21,390 nt of DNA from an uncultured Acidobacteriaceae bacterium (GTDB lineage: Bacteria > Acidobacteriota > Terriglobia > Terriglobales > Acidobacteriaceae), in contig CAIMNN010000595.1 in the NCBI GenBank assembly GCA_903842845.1, positions 1 to 21,390 of the forward strand. The letters are read 5' to 3'. Positions 1 through 6,906 of this stretch are shown here, in pieces. A program made the position numbers and the translations under genes. The first letter of the stretch is position 1. Each line of letters opens with the position of its first letter. The notes beneath the pieces are model-generated. The model worked only from the letters and a program-made list of their open reading frames with translations. It did not search any database and was not told the origin of the DNA.

Positions 1-2
1 TC

Positions 3-299
3 GCTGCCCTTGGCATGATCGTCTTCATCCTCATCCACAACTCCACCGTCTTTGCAGCCGACGGCTACATCAGCGATTCCATGTGCGGCCGCAAGCACAT
101 CATGCCCGGCATGGATGACTCCGATTGCACCCAGGCCTGCGTCAACGCCGGAGCAAAATACGTCCTCGTCTCCGAATCAAAGATCTACACCCTCGACGGC
201 GATCTGAACTCGGTCAAGCCCTTCGCCGGCAAACAAGTTCACATCACAGGCAAAGCCAACGGTTCGTCAATCACCATCGCCACAATCTCCGCACCCTGA
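3..299 (+). CDS. Small secreted Cys-containing protein, 5' end missing
   Basis: The frame is open to the left edge, so the true start probably lies outside the window; an internal ATG at 15 is the first Met visible. The visible N-terminus is a hydrophobic stretch ending in VFA followed by ADG, which fits the end of a signal peptide cut after Ala. The basic n-region such a peptide needs would be upstream of the window. The exported part is about 80 residues and has three cysteines (one in SDSMCG, two in CTQAC). It ends in a short beta-rich segment of the type FAGKQVHITG, where a small OB-like or barrel fold is possible. I recall similar short exported proteins in acidobacterial genomes but know no assigned function. 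The stop is TGA at 297-299. The coding call is fairly secure; function is unknown. Confidence 0.6.
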   Translation, partial: AALGMIVFILIHNSTVFAADGYISDSMCGRKHIMPGMDDSDCTQACVNAGAKYVLVSESKIYTLDGDLNSVKPFAGKQVHITGKANGSSITIATISAP

Positions 300-351
300 T
301 AGAAGCCATCTCCGCATCTAATCGTGATAATCTCCGCACCCTATAAGTGTT

Positions 352-448
352 GACGGGCACGGCTTCAGCCGTGCCCGTCTGCGGAGGGAGCATGGGCCTT
401 CAGGCCCATGAATCAAGTAACCGAATTCTCCGGGCTTTAGCCCCGGAG
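352..448. repeat. Three consecutive hairpins (intergenic palindromic repeat cluster)
   Basis: Three separate inverted repeats follow one another in the gap after the secreted-protein gene. The first, 352-379, has a 13-base arm GACGGGCACGGCT with a perfectly complementary partner and a TC tip. The second, 391-410, is CATGGGCC-TTCA-GGCCCATG. The third, 428-448, has arms CTCCGGG and CCCGGAG around CTTTAGC. All three have a short pyrimidine-purine tip (TTCA or TTTAG) inside G/C-rich arms, so they look like members of one family with different stems. Such strings of hairpins resemble REP/BIME-type elements. They could also stop transcription or stabilise mRNA ends, although no U-tract follows. No transposase gene is adjacent. 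Confidence 0.75.
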
Positions 449-504
449 GCTATCTTTGGAGCATCGTTCAGCAACTCCCAACCACTTCCGCTCTCCCACA
501 ATCC

Positions 505-532
505 CTACTGGCTAGGCCCTACTTGCTAGGCC
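505..532. repeat. 14-bp tandem repeat, two copies
   Basis: CTACTGGCTAGGCC (505-518) is followed directly by CTACTTGCTAGGCC (519-532), with one mismatch. It sits just beyond the stop codon of the minus-strand membrane protein at 542. No function is evident. Confidence 0.7.
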
Positions 533-541
533 CTGCCGTCA

Positions 542-967
542 TCACCCCAGCACCCTCGAGTACTCCGCAATCTTCGCCCAGTACATGATCCATGTGACCA
601 GCGCGGCGATCACCGCCAGGCAACCAAGGATTGGAATCACGCAGCAGCAGACCGAGATACACATGAACAGTCCGAGCTGCTTGCCCGGCTCCTGCTCCGG
701 CAGCGGAATCCCGCGCCGCATGTACTCGTTCCGCAGTGTCGCCGATAATCCATTGACCACGATGAACTGAACCACCAGATGCACAACCGGCACCAGGCAA
801 AGCCAGATCATCAGCGGTTCAAACGTCCGCGTCTCAGGTGCGCACTTCGCCAGCGCCTTGTTCAACGTCAGCAGGTAAAACACATATGGAATTAAAAATA
901 CGCAACTGAACGCATAGAACGGAAAAAAATGTAGCCCGTGGGCGAATGGAAAAAATAGATGATGCAT
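542..967 (-). CDS. Small polytopic membrane protein, unknown function
   Basis: The protein is 141 residues if it starts at the ATG at 965-967. That start has a strong ribosome binding site, AGGAGGG at 975-981, seven bases upstream. The frame stays open for 50 further codons upstream, but those look non-coding. Hydrophobic segments lie at about residues 17-36, 51-72 and 98-128, so three or four membrane spans are likely. The loop after the second span carries a charged motif (LRNEYMRRGIPLPEQEPG). The last span is unusually cysteine-rich (FMCISVCCCVIPILGC) and is followed by a conserved-looking end, WAKIAEYSRVL. C-terminal regions of this type recur in bacterial membrane proteins, sometimes behind a GYF_2-like domain that is absent here. 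No catalytic motif is seen. It stands alone, transcribed away from hutU. Confidence 0.7.
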   Translation of the reverse strand: MHHLFFPFAHGLHFFPFYAFSCVFLIPYVFYLLTLNKALAKCAPETRTFEPLMIWLCLVPVVHLVVQFIVVNGLSATLRNEYMRRGIPLPEQEPGKQLGLFMCISVCCCVIPILGCLAVIAALVTWIMYWAKIAEYSRVLG

Positions 968-1501
968 CGCGACACCCTCCTGATTTCTACAAAAAAACGC
1001 TACTCTTGTCCTCAATCTGACTACGCCGTGCGCAACATTCTGGTTCCACCTGAAAATTCTACGCCGACTATTTGCCAAACCCGACGCAATCTTTTCGCCA
1101 GCCGCAACGCCACGCAATTCAGACCTCTCCGCTCCCTATACCTCCCGCCGTTCCCCGTTCCCGCACATGGCGCGATTTTTGTCCAAAAACGCTGTTTGTT
1201 GGTGTTTCCGCGCGCAAAGTGCCGCAACCTTCCCGCCTCACAACCAGCTTCCCATGAACACCTTGGGAAATATTGACGCGCTTTTCTTCAACCCCAAAAA
1301 AATGACAAAAAATCGCCAAAAACCACGACATACGCATTGAATTTTCCACCCACCTTCCGCGCAAAAACCGGCATCTCCGAGTATCGGTTCCTCTCCACAA
1401 ATTCAACGCCCCCGGCCCTGTTCCGGTTCCCCTGGCCCCTCTGTCCCTTTGTCCCCTGGCCCCTGTATCCTTCTTTACGTCAATCATTTCAGGAGCCTTC
1501 C
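968..1501. other. 534-base gene-free region between divergent genes
   Basis: This region separates the minus-strand membrane protein from hutU and must hold both promoters. I find no convincing coding frame. It contains A-rich runs around 1295-1325, a small hairpin at 1172-1192 (GCG-A-TTTTTG, TC, CAAAAACGC), and the C-rich tract described separately just upstream of hutU. TTGACG at 1273 is a weak -35 candidate but has no good -10 partner. No HutC- or HutP-type site is recognisable. Confidence 0.5.
1429..1463 (-). promoter_or_regulatory. G-quadruplex-forming motif in the hutU 5' region
   Basis: On the plus strand there are five C-runs (4, 4, 3, 4 and 4 bases) separated by 3, 5, 5 and 3 bases. 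The minus strand therefore carries five G-runs that meet the usual G3+N1-7 quadruplex rule. The unit CCCCTGGCCCC occurs twice (1429-1439 and 1453-1463) as a direct repeat. The tract ends 38 bases before the hutU start codon, probably within the promoter or leader. A regulatory role is inference. Confidence 0.45.
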
Positions 1502-3157
1502 ATGTCCGCACCCATCATTCGCGCACCCCGTGGCACAACCCTCCGCACCAAAGGCTGGCAACAGGAGGGTGTTCTCCGCTGTCTTATGAACAACTTGGAC
1601 CCCGACAACGCCGAGCGCCCCGCCGACCTCGTCGTCTACGGCGGCATCGGCCGCGCCGCGCGCAACTGGGACTGCTACCACGCCATCGTTCACGAGCTTG
1701 AAAACCTCACCATGGACCAGACCCTCCTCGTCCAGTCCGGCAAGCCCGTAGCCGTCTTCCCCACGCACGAGATGGCACCACGCGTCATCATCGCCAACTC
1801 CAACCTGGTCGGCAAATGGGCCAACTGGGACCACTTCAACGAGCTCGATAAAAAAGGCCTCATGATGTACGGCCAGATGACCGCCGGAAGCTGGATCTAC
1901 ATAGGAACACAGGGGATATTGCAGGGAACCTTCCAGACCTTCGCCGCGCTGGCTGATAAACATTTCGGCGGATCCCTCAAAGGCAAGCTCGTCGTCACCG
2001 GCGGCGTCGGCGGCATGGGCGGCGCACAGCCCCTGAGCGTAACCCTCAATGATGGAGTGGTTTTGGCCATCGACGTCGATCGCACGCGCATCGAACGCCG
2101 CGTCGAGAACCGCTACTGCGACCAGCTCTGCGAAAACCTCGACGAAGCCCTCGCCCTCTGTGAATCCGCACGTAAACAAAATCGCGCGCTTTCAGTCGGC
2201 CTCGTAGGCAACTGCGCCGATGTGCTCCCCGAGCTTGTCCGCCGCAACGTCCACGTCGATGTAGTGACAGACCAAACCAGCGCCCATGACCCCCTCAACG
2301 GCTACGTGCCGAATGGAATGTCGCTCGAGGCCGCGCTGGAACTGCGCAAGAGCGATCCAGTGGAGTACGTCAAACGCTCCACCGCTTCCATGGTCGTCCA
2401 CGTCGACGCCATGCTGGCTCTCAAGCGCGCCGGGGCGATTGCGTTTGATTATGGCAACAACATCCGCCGCTTCGCATTCGACGCCGGCTGCGCGAACGCA
2501 TTTGATATTCCCGGCTTCGTTCCCGAGTACATCCGCCCGCTCTTCTGCACCGGCCAGGGCCCCTTCCGCTGGGTCGCGCTCTCCGGCGACCCCAAAGACA
2601 TTAACCGCACTGACGAGCTGGCACTCGAACTCTTCCCCGAAAACGAAATTCTGACCAAGTGGATGAAGCTGGCCCGCGGCCGATTCGCATTCCAGGGTCT
2701 ACCTGCACGTATTTGTTGGCTCGGTTACGGCGAGCGCGCGCGCATGGGCGAGGCAATCAATCATCTCGTCAAAAAAGGCGAGCTCAGCGCGCCCATCGCC
2801 ATGGGTCGCGACCACCTGGACACCGGCTCCGTCGCCAGCCCTTACCGCGAAACCGAAAAAATGCTCGACGGCTCCGATGCAGTCGCAGACTGGCCGATCC
2901 TCAACGCGTTGCTCAATACTTCGTCCGGCGCGACGTGGGTCAGCTTCCATCACGGCGGCGGCGTGGGCATGGGCTACTCGCTCCACGCGGGTCAGGTGAC
3001 GGTTGCCGACGGCACCGAGCTTGCGGCGAAAAAAATCTCTCTCGTCCTGAACAACGACCCCGGCCTCGGCGTCGTCCGCCATGCTGACGCGGGCTACAAA
3101 CTTGCCCAGGACACTGCGCGCACAAAAGGCATCAAAATGCCGATGGCGGGCAAGTGA
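1502..3157 (+). CDS. hutU: Urocanate hydratase (urocanase)
   Basis: Urocanase converts urocanate to 4-imidazolone-5-propionate, the second step of histidine degradation, in the cytoplasm and using tightly bound NAD. The protein is 551 residues from the ATG at 1502, close to the usual 550-560. This start follows AGGAG at 1491-1495; the open frame runs further upstream only through a low-complexity pyrimidine tract. Hallmarks are YGGIGRAARNWDCYHAI (46-62), HEMAPRVIIANSN (89-101), MYGQMTAGSWIYIGTQGI (122-139), the glycine-rich NAD region TGGVGGMGG (166-174), FCTGQGPFRWVALSGDP (348-364), and the urocanase signature FQGLPARICWLGYGER (397-412), whose Cys405 corresponds to the active-site cysteine. 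hutI lies downstream beyond one small gene. hutH is not in the window. Confidence 0.97.
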   Translation: MSAPIIRAPRGTTLRTKGWQQEGVLRCLMNNLDPDNAERPADLVVYGGIGRAARNWDCYHAIVHELENLTMDQTLLVQSGKPVAVFPTHEMAPRVIIANSNLVGKWANWDHFNELDKKGLMMYGQMTAGSWIYIGTQGILQGTFQTFAALADKHFGGSLKGKLVVTGGVGGMGGAQPLSVTLNDGVVLAIDVDRTRIERRVENRYCDQLCENLDEALALCESARKQNRALSVGLVGNCADVLPELVRRNVHVDVVTDQTSAHDPLNGYVPNGMSLEAALELRKSDPVEYVKRSTASMVVHVDAMLALKRAGAIAFDYGNNIRRFAFDAGCANAFDIPGFVPEYIRPLFCTGQGPFRWVALSGDPKDINRTDELALELFPENEILTKWMKLARGRFAFQGLPARICWLGYGERARMGEAINHLVKKGELSAPIAMGRDHLDTGSVASPYRETEKMLDGSDAVADWPILNALLNTSSGATWVSFHHGGGVGMGYSLHAGQVTVADGTELAAKKISLVLNNDPGLGVVRHADAGYKLAQDTARTKGIKMPMAGK

Positions 3158-3195
3158 TGTTGGTGAAACCGCTGAGCAGATAAGGAGACCATACG

Positions 3196-3651
3196 ATGAT
3201 TGTTTGGCTGATTATTCTGGGCATGATTGGAGCCTTTGTTTTTCTTGTCGTATGGACAGTTAGGAAAGAAGATCAAAGTGATGAGGCGATCGCTGACACA
3301 GCAGATTGGCTTGCAACAGAGGCAATAATCCAAAGCGCGGTAATGGAAAGATTGGACAAATATACACGCTACCCCAGTTTTTCTTTTTACTATTCCGTAA
3401 AAGGCGAATTTTATTCAGGGAAGTTTTTTCAGAAGATAGTTATGGATGAAGCAGAAGAACAGATAAAGGCACTCGTTGGACATAAGTTTGAGGTGCAATA
3501 TGATCCTGATAGTCCATCAGCTTGGTATATTGCAGAAGCAACTATGGCGGGGTATGCGATTATTCAGAAACTCGATGCAGATTATCCATCTGATTATGGC
3601 CCATACAGAAGTGATGGAGATGAACCAATTGATCTCAATCTCAATCGCTGA
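3196..3651 (+). CDS. DUF3592-like membrane-anchored protein inside the hut cluster
   Basis: A 151-residue protein with one N-terminal membrane span (about residues 3-22) followed by a soluble domain. That domain has the features of the DUF3592 type: a YPSFSFYYSVKGEFYSGKFF strand pair and a later VQYDPDSPSAWYI segment. The family has no established activity. The start ATG at 3196 is preceded by AAGGAGA. The gene lies 38 bases after hutU and 15 bases before hutI, in the same direction, so it is probably co-transcribed. By my hand count its GC content is near 40 percent, far below the flanking hut genes, and it uses many A/T-ending codons. That suggests recent acquisition. A link to histidine metabolism is not implied by its sequence. 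Confidence 0.75.
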   Translation: MIVWLIILGMIGAFVFLVVWTVRKEDQSDEAIADTADWLATEAIIQSAVMERLDKYTRYPSFSFYYSVKGEFYSGKFFQKIVMDEAEEQIKALVGHKFEVQYDPDSPSAWYIAEATMAGYAIIQKLDADYPSDYGPYRSDGDEPIDLNLNR

Positions 3652-3666
3652 GGCTCGAAAGGATTT

Positions 3667-4908
3667 ATGAAAACAGCCATCACCAACATCGGCGAACTGG
3701 TTACGCTGGCCGGGCCAAATCGCCCGCGCGTCGGCCGCGAGCTGGGCGAGTTGGGCATTGTGCGCGATGCGGCTGTTTTGATTGAAGGCGAACGCATTCT
3801 CAAAGTCGGCCGTGCTGCCGACCTGCGCGATGAGATCGGCCGCGCCGGTGAGGTCATCGACGCCGAAGGTCGCTGCGTGACGCCCGGTTTTGTCGACGCG
3901 CACACCCATCTGGTCTTCGCCGGCAACCGCGCCAATGAGTTTGAAGCCCGCATTGAAGGCAAGACCTACCAGGAGATTGCAGCCGCAGGCGGCGGCATAT
4001 TGGGCACAGTCGCCAAAACCCGCGCCGCCAGCGAAGACGAACTGCTCACAGCTGCACGCCGCAATCGCGACTGGATGCTGCGCTCTGGCACAACCACCAT
4101 CGAGGCAAAATCCGGCTACGGCTTGAATCGCGAAACCGAGCTGAAGATGCTGCGCGTGATTCGCCGATTGAATGAAGAAGGCCCTATTCGCATCCATCCG
4201 ACTTTGCTCGCCGCACACACAGTTCCGCCCGAATTCAAAGACCGCCGCGCGGAGTACGTAAGCTGGATTATCGACGAACTGATTCCCGAGGTCGCCCGCG
4301 AAAATCTGGCCGAGTACTGCGACGCCTTCTGCGACGAGCACGCCTTCACCGTCGACGAGGCGCGCAAAGTTCTCAGCGCCGCACACGCTCACGGACTCAA
4401 ATTGCGCATTCACGCCGAGCAGTTCACTCCCGGCACCGGTGCAGCGTTGGCCGCCGAACTCGGTGCTGCAACCGCGGACCATCTTGAAGTAGTTGAAGAG
4501 GCAACTCTGGCCGCTCTGCGCAAAGCCGGAGTCCAACCGGTTCTGCTGCCCGGCTCAGTCTTCGCGCTTGGCCGCAGTCAGTATCCGCCCGCCCGCAAGA
4601 TCATCGAAGCCGGACTCGCGCCGGTACTCGCAACCGACTTCAACCCCGGCTCATCGCCTGTGGCGTCGATGCCGTTCATAATGTCCTTGGCCTGCATTGA
4701 GATGCGCATGACCCCGGCCGAAGCCCTGACCGCCGCGACTGTCAACGCCGCATATTCGCTCAACTGCGGCGAAACCATCGGCTCAATCGAAACCGGCAAA
4801 CGCACGGACCTTTTAATTCATGAGTTCACGGACTACCGCGAAATCGCCTACTTCATCGCCTCGCCCGCCCGGCCGCGCGTCTTTATTGCCGGCAAAGCGA
4901 TGCAATAA
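3667..4908 (+). CDS. hutI: Imidazolonepropionase
   Basis: This amidohydrolase opens the ring of 4-imidazolone-5-propionate to give N-formimino-L-glutamate, the third step of histidine degradation. It is 413 residues, normal for HutI. The metal-binding motif VDAHTHLVFAG holds His79 and His81. Other conserved parts are NRANEFEAR (88-96), AAGGGILGTV (106-115), GTTTIEAKSGYGL (141-153), HPTLLAAHTVP (177-187), RIHAEQF with His249, ADHLE (270-274) and ATDFNPGSSP with Asp324. The ATG at 3667 follows AAAGGA. Its last 26 bases overlap the convergent kinase gene, so there is no room for a dedicated terminator between them. Formiminoglutamate-processing genes are not in the window. Confidence 0.97.
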   Translation: MKTAITNIGELVTLAGPNRPRVGRELGELGIVRDAAVLIEGERILKVGRAADLRDEIGRAGEVIDAEGRCVTPGFVDAHTHLVFAGNRANEFEARIEGKTYQEIAAAGGGILGTVAKTRAASEDELLTAARRNRDWMLRSGTTTIEAKSGYGLNRETELKMLRVIRRLNEEGPIRIHPTLLAAHTVPPEFKDRRAEYVSWIIDELIPEVARENLAEYCDAFCDEHAFTVDEARKVLSAAHAHGLKLRIHAEQFTPGTGAALAAELGAATADHLEVVEEATLAALRKAGVQPVLLPGSVFALGRSQYPPARKIIEAGLAPVLATDFNPGSSPVASMPFIMSLACIEMRMTPAEALTAATVNAAYSLNCGETIGSIETGKRTDLLIHEFTDYREIAYFIASPARPRVFIAGKAMQ

Positions 4909-5977
4909 GCGCTTCCATCTCCGCCCGCTGCGCCTCGATCGACTCCACAAGCTTGAACTGCGTCCGGCACCGGTCCAGGTTGTGCTGCGGCCGGTCGATC
5001 TTGAAATAAGTGTCGCCCTGAAGGTAATCCGTTAAAAAGCGCACTCCGATCAAGAAAGTAATAAACATCCCCCCAGTGACGAGCAGCTCTGTTTCTTCAC
5101 GCGTGATGAAGCCATCGGTCGCTTCGAGATAGCCGTGCGCTAGACCGGAAAAAATATCCATCTCCATATGAATGAGCGAGAGGTCGGTCTCGTCCTCGGC
5201 AGCGGCGCAGGTTGCGGTCCGCACCATGTCTCCGAAATCGTAGGCCAGCAGTCCGGGCATCACCGTGTCCAGATCGACGACGCATACAGCCTCGCCGCTA
5301 TCCTGATGCAGCAGAACATTATTCAGCTTGCAATCATTGTGCGTGATGCGTTCGGGCAGATTGGCGTTGAGCAGAACTTCAGTCAGCGCTTTGCGCTCAA
5401 GAGCAAAGTCTATCTCCGCGCGCGCCGAGGCAACGCGGCCTTTGACGTCGAGTGCAATTGCCTTTTCGAGCGCGGTGAAGCGCGTGGGGCCGTGATGGAA
5501 GTTGGGTATGGTCTCATTGAGTCGCGGCGCGGGCAGGTTGGCGACATCGCGCTGAAACTCGCCAAAGGCAAGACCAACCTGATAAGCCTGCGAGGGCAGG
5601 GTCACCTTTTCAAACGACACGGCGTCGGGAATGAAATTAAAACAACGCCAGTGGTACCCTTCTGGGTCTACATTTACTGTGCTGCCTTCAACCGTGCGTT
5701 GCAGCACAAGAGTGTGGCCCTCGCACTTTGCTGCAATGTGGTCGGTGACCCGCTGGAGGTTCTGCATCAGCGCCTGGGGGTGGGTAAAGAGGTGATGATT
5801 GATGCGCTGCAACAGCGCATAGACCACGCCGCCATCGGCAGCGTACTGCACGCGGTAGGAGTCGTTGATGTGGCCGTTGCCCCATGGCTCGGCGCCAAGA
5901 AAATCACCCAGTGGAAAAGCCTGCGCGGCGGTGGAAAGATTTTCGTTCACAGGTTTGTCGATCATTGTTAGGCCCAT
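4883..5977 (-). CDS. Phosphotransferase (APH fold), NahK-like sugar 1-kinase
   Basis: A 364-residue aminoglycoside-phosphotransferase-fold protein. An N-lobe segment GNGHINDSYRV (33-43) precedes the catalytic loop HNDCKLNNVLL (213-223, catalytic Asp215). Next come the metal-binding DLDTVMPG (235-242) and DFGD (247-250). The combination of HxDxKxNNVL and DLDTVMPG is typical of N-acetylhexosamine 1-kinases (NahK) and related anomeric sugar kinases, rather than antibiotic kinases. The likely reaction is ATP-dependent C1 phosphorylation of a hexose or N-acetylhexosamine in the cytoplasm; the actual sugar is not determined. It follows the nucleotidyltransferase directly. An ATG at 5977 overlaps that gene by 10 bases, or an ATG at 5965 lies two bases after its stop. 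Either implies coupled translation. The 3' end overlaps hutI by 26 bases on the opposite strand. Confidence 0.85.
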   Translation of the reverse strand: MGLTMIDKPVNENLSTAAQAFPLGDFLGAEPWGNGHINDSYRVQYAADGGVVYALLQRINHHLFTHPQALMQNLQRVTDHIAAKCEGHTLVLQRTVEGSTVNVDPEGYHWRCFNFIPDAVSFEKVTLPSQAYQVGLAFGEFQRDVANLPAPRLNETIPNFHHGPTRFTALEKAIALDVKGRVASARAEIDFALERKALTEVLLNANLPERITHNDCKLNNVLLHQDSGEAVCVVDLDTVMPGLLAYDFGDMVRTATCAAAEDETDLSLIHMEMDIFSGLAHGYLEATDGFITREETELLVTGGMFITFLIGVRFLTDYLQGDTYFKIDRPQHNLDRCRTQFKLVESIEAQRAEMEALIASLCRQ

Positions 5978-6891
5978 AGATTTTCCGGATAAGCGCCGGT
6001 CTCGACCTTCCTTCTTAAACTGGATTGCACTCGCGTTAGGTCCTCCTTATATGTAACACCAAACCACTCGGATTGAGTGTTCAGCACATACACCTGTAGT
6101 TGCCCGGCTTGAATGAGCTCGTGAACGGAGTTTGGCAGGTAGTTCTCGGCCTTAAGGTCTTTGGCATTCTTGCTGAGAAAGCGCTCAAACGATTCGACGA
6201 GTAGCGGGAATATGTCCGGCGTAAAACCCCACATATTCATGGATACTGTCTCGTCGCCGCTGAGATGCCGCTCGCTGCCATCCTCGAGCCGTATAGTCGC
6301 ACCGTTGCCGGAGCGCACGATACTGGTCTGCTCGACTATCTCCGTGAGCATGCCATCAGCATTGATACCGCACAGTGCGCGTGCAACGGAGCCGTATTCG
6401 GAAAGAGTATTGCGGAGTATGAATCCGAGCAACGCGGCATCCTGCGAGCCACTCCGCCAATGGTCGCTCAATGCCTGATAAGAAGCGGCTCCGTAAAAAT
6501 CATCAGCGTTGATAACCGCGAACGGACCGTGGATGAGATGCGCTGCCGAAAGCACGGCCTGCGTGGTTCCCCACGGCTTAGTGCGGCCTTCGGGGACTGA
6601 GTAACCAGCCGGCAAATCCGTCATCTCCTGGAAAGCCAGATCGTATTGAATGCGCTGGCCAAAACGCGCGTCGGCGATAGCGCGGAAATCCGCTTCCATC
6701 TCTTTGCGGATAATGAAGACAGCGCGCGTGAATCCTGCGCGAAGTGCGTCATAGACCGAATAATCGAGCAGCGTTTCCCCACTCGGGCCCATTGCTACCA
6801 TCTGCTTGAGCCCGCCAAAGCGGTTACCCATGCCGGCCGCCATCACCAGCAACGTCGGCTTGTCAGTTGATTGGTTGAGATTCATTGTCAT
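5968..6891 (-). CDS. Sugar-phosphate nucleotidyltransferase
   Basis: A 307-residue member of the NTP-transferase fold that makes NDP-sugars from sugar 1-phosphates. It opens with LLVMAAGMGNRFGGLKQ (14-30), the nucleotide-binding loop with its Arg and Lys. KPWGTTQAVL (105-114) and the metal-binding NADDFYG (128-134) follow. MNMWGF and the C-terminal WFGVTYKEDL suggest a variant group usually annotated only as nucleotidyltransferase, not a standard GalU or GlmU; there is no acyltransferase repeat domain. The start ATG at 6891 lacks a clear Shine-Dalgarno but lies 15 bases after the stop of the upstream glycosidase, which suggests translation coupled to it. With the adjoining anomeric kinase it would take a free sugar to an NDP-sugar in two steps. 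NTP and sugar specificity cannot be read from the sequence. Confidence 0.85.
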   Translation of the reverse strand: MTMNLNQSTDKPTLLVMAAGMGNRFGGLKQMVAMGPSGETLLDYSVYDALRAGFTRAVFIIRKEMEADFRAIADARFGQRIQYDLAFQEMTDLPAGYSVPEGRTKPWGTTQAVLSAAHLIHGPFAVINADDFYGAASYQALSDHWRSGSQDAALLGFILRNTLSEYGSVARALCGINADGMLTEIVEQTSIVRSGNGATIRLEDGSERHLSGDETVSMNMWGFTPDIFPLLVESFERFLSKNAKDLKAENYLPNSVHELIQAGQLQVYVLNTQSEWFGVTYKEDLTRVQSSLRRKVETGAYPENLWA

Positions 6892-6906
6892 TAGCTAGTG
6901 TTTCAA

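Noticed and set aside
1119..1511. 130-codon minus-strand frame with a repeated RGARG-like sequence
   Set aside because: The apparent repeat is only the translation of the C-rich/G-rich tract before hutU; no RBS and no domain.
1484..2179. 231-codon minus-strand frame opposite hutU
   Set aside because: It mirrors conserved urocanase codons, with a Val/Ala/Asp-rich translation of the kind shadow frames give.
3517..4536. 339-codon minus-strand frame across the DUF3592 gene end and hutI
   Set aside because: It spans the boundary of two well-supported genes on the opposite strand and has no motif; hutI is unmistakable.
5168..5971. 267-codon plus-strand open frame opposite the sugar kinase
   Set aside because: It lies wholly antisense to a gene with clear kinase motifs, has no convincing start signal, and its translation shows no recognisable domain; GC-rich codons often leave such frames open.
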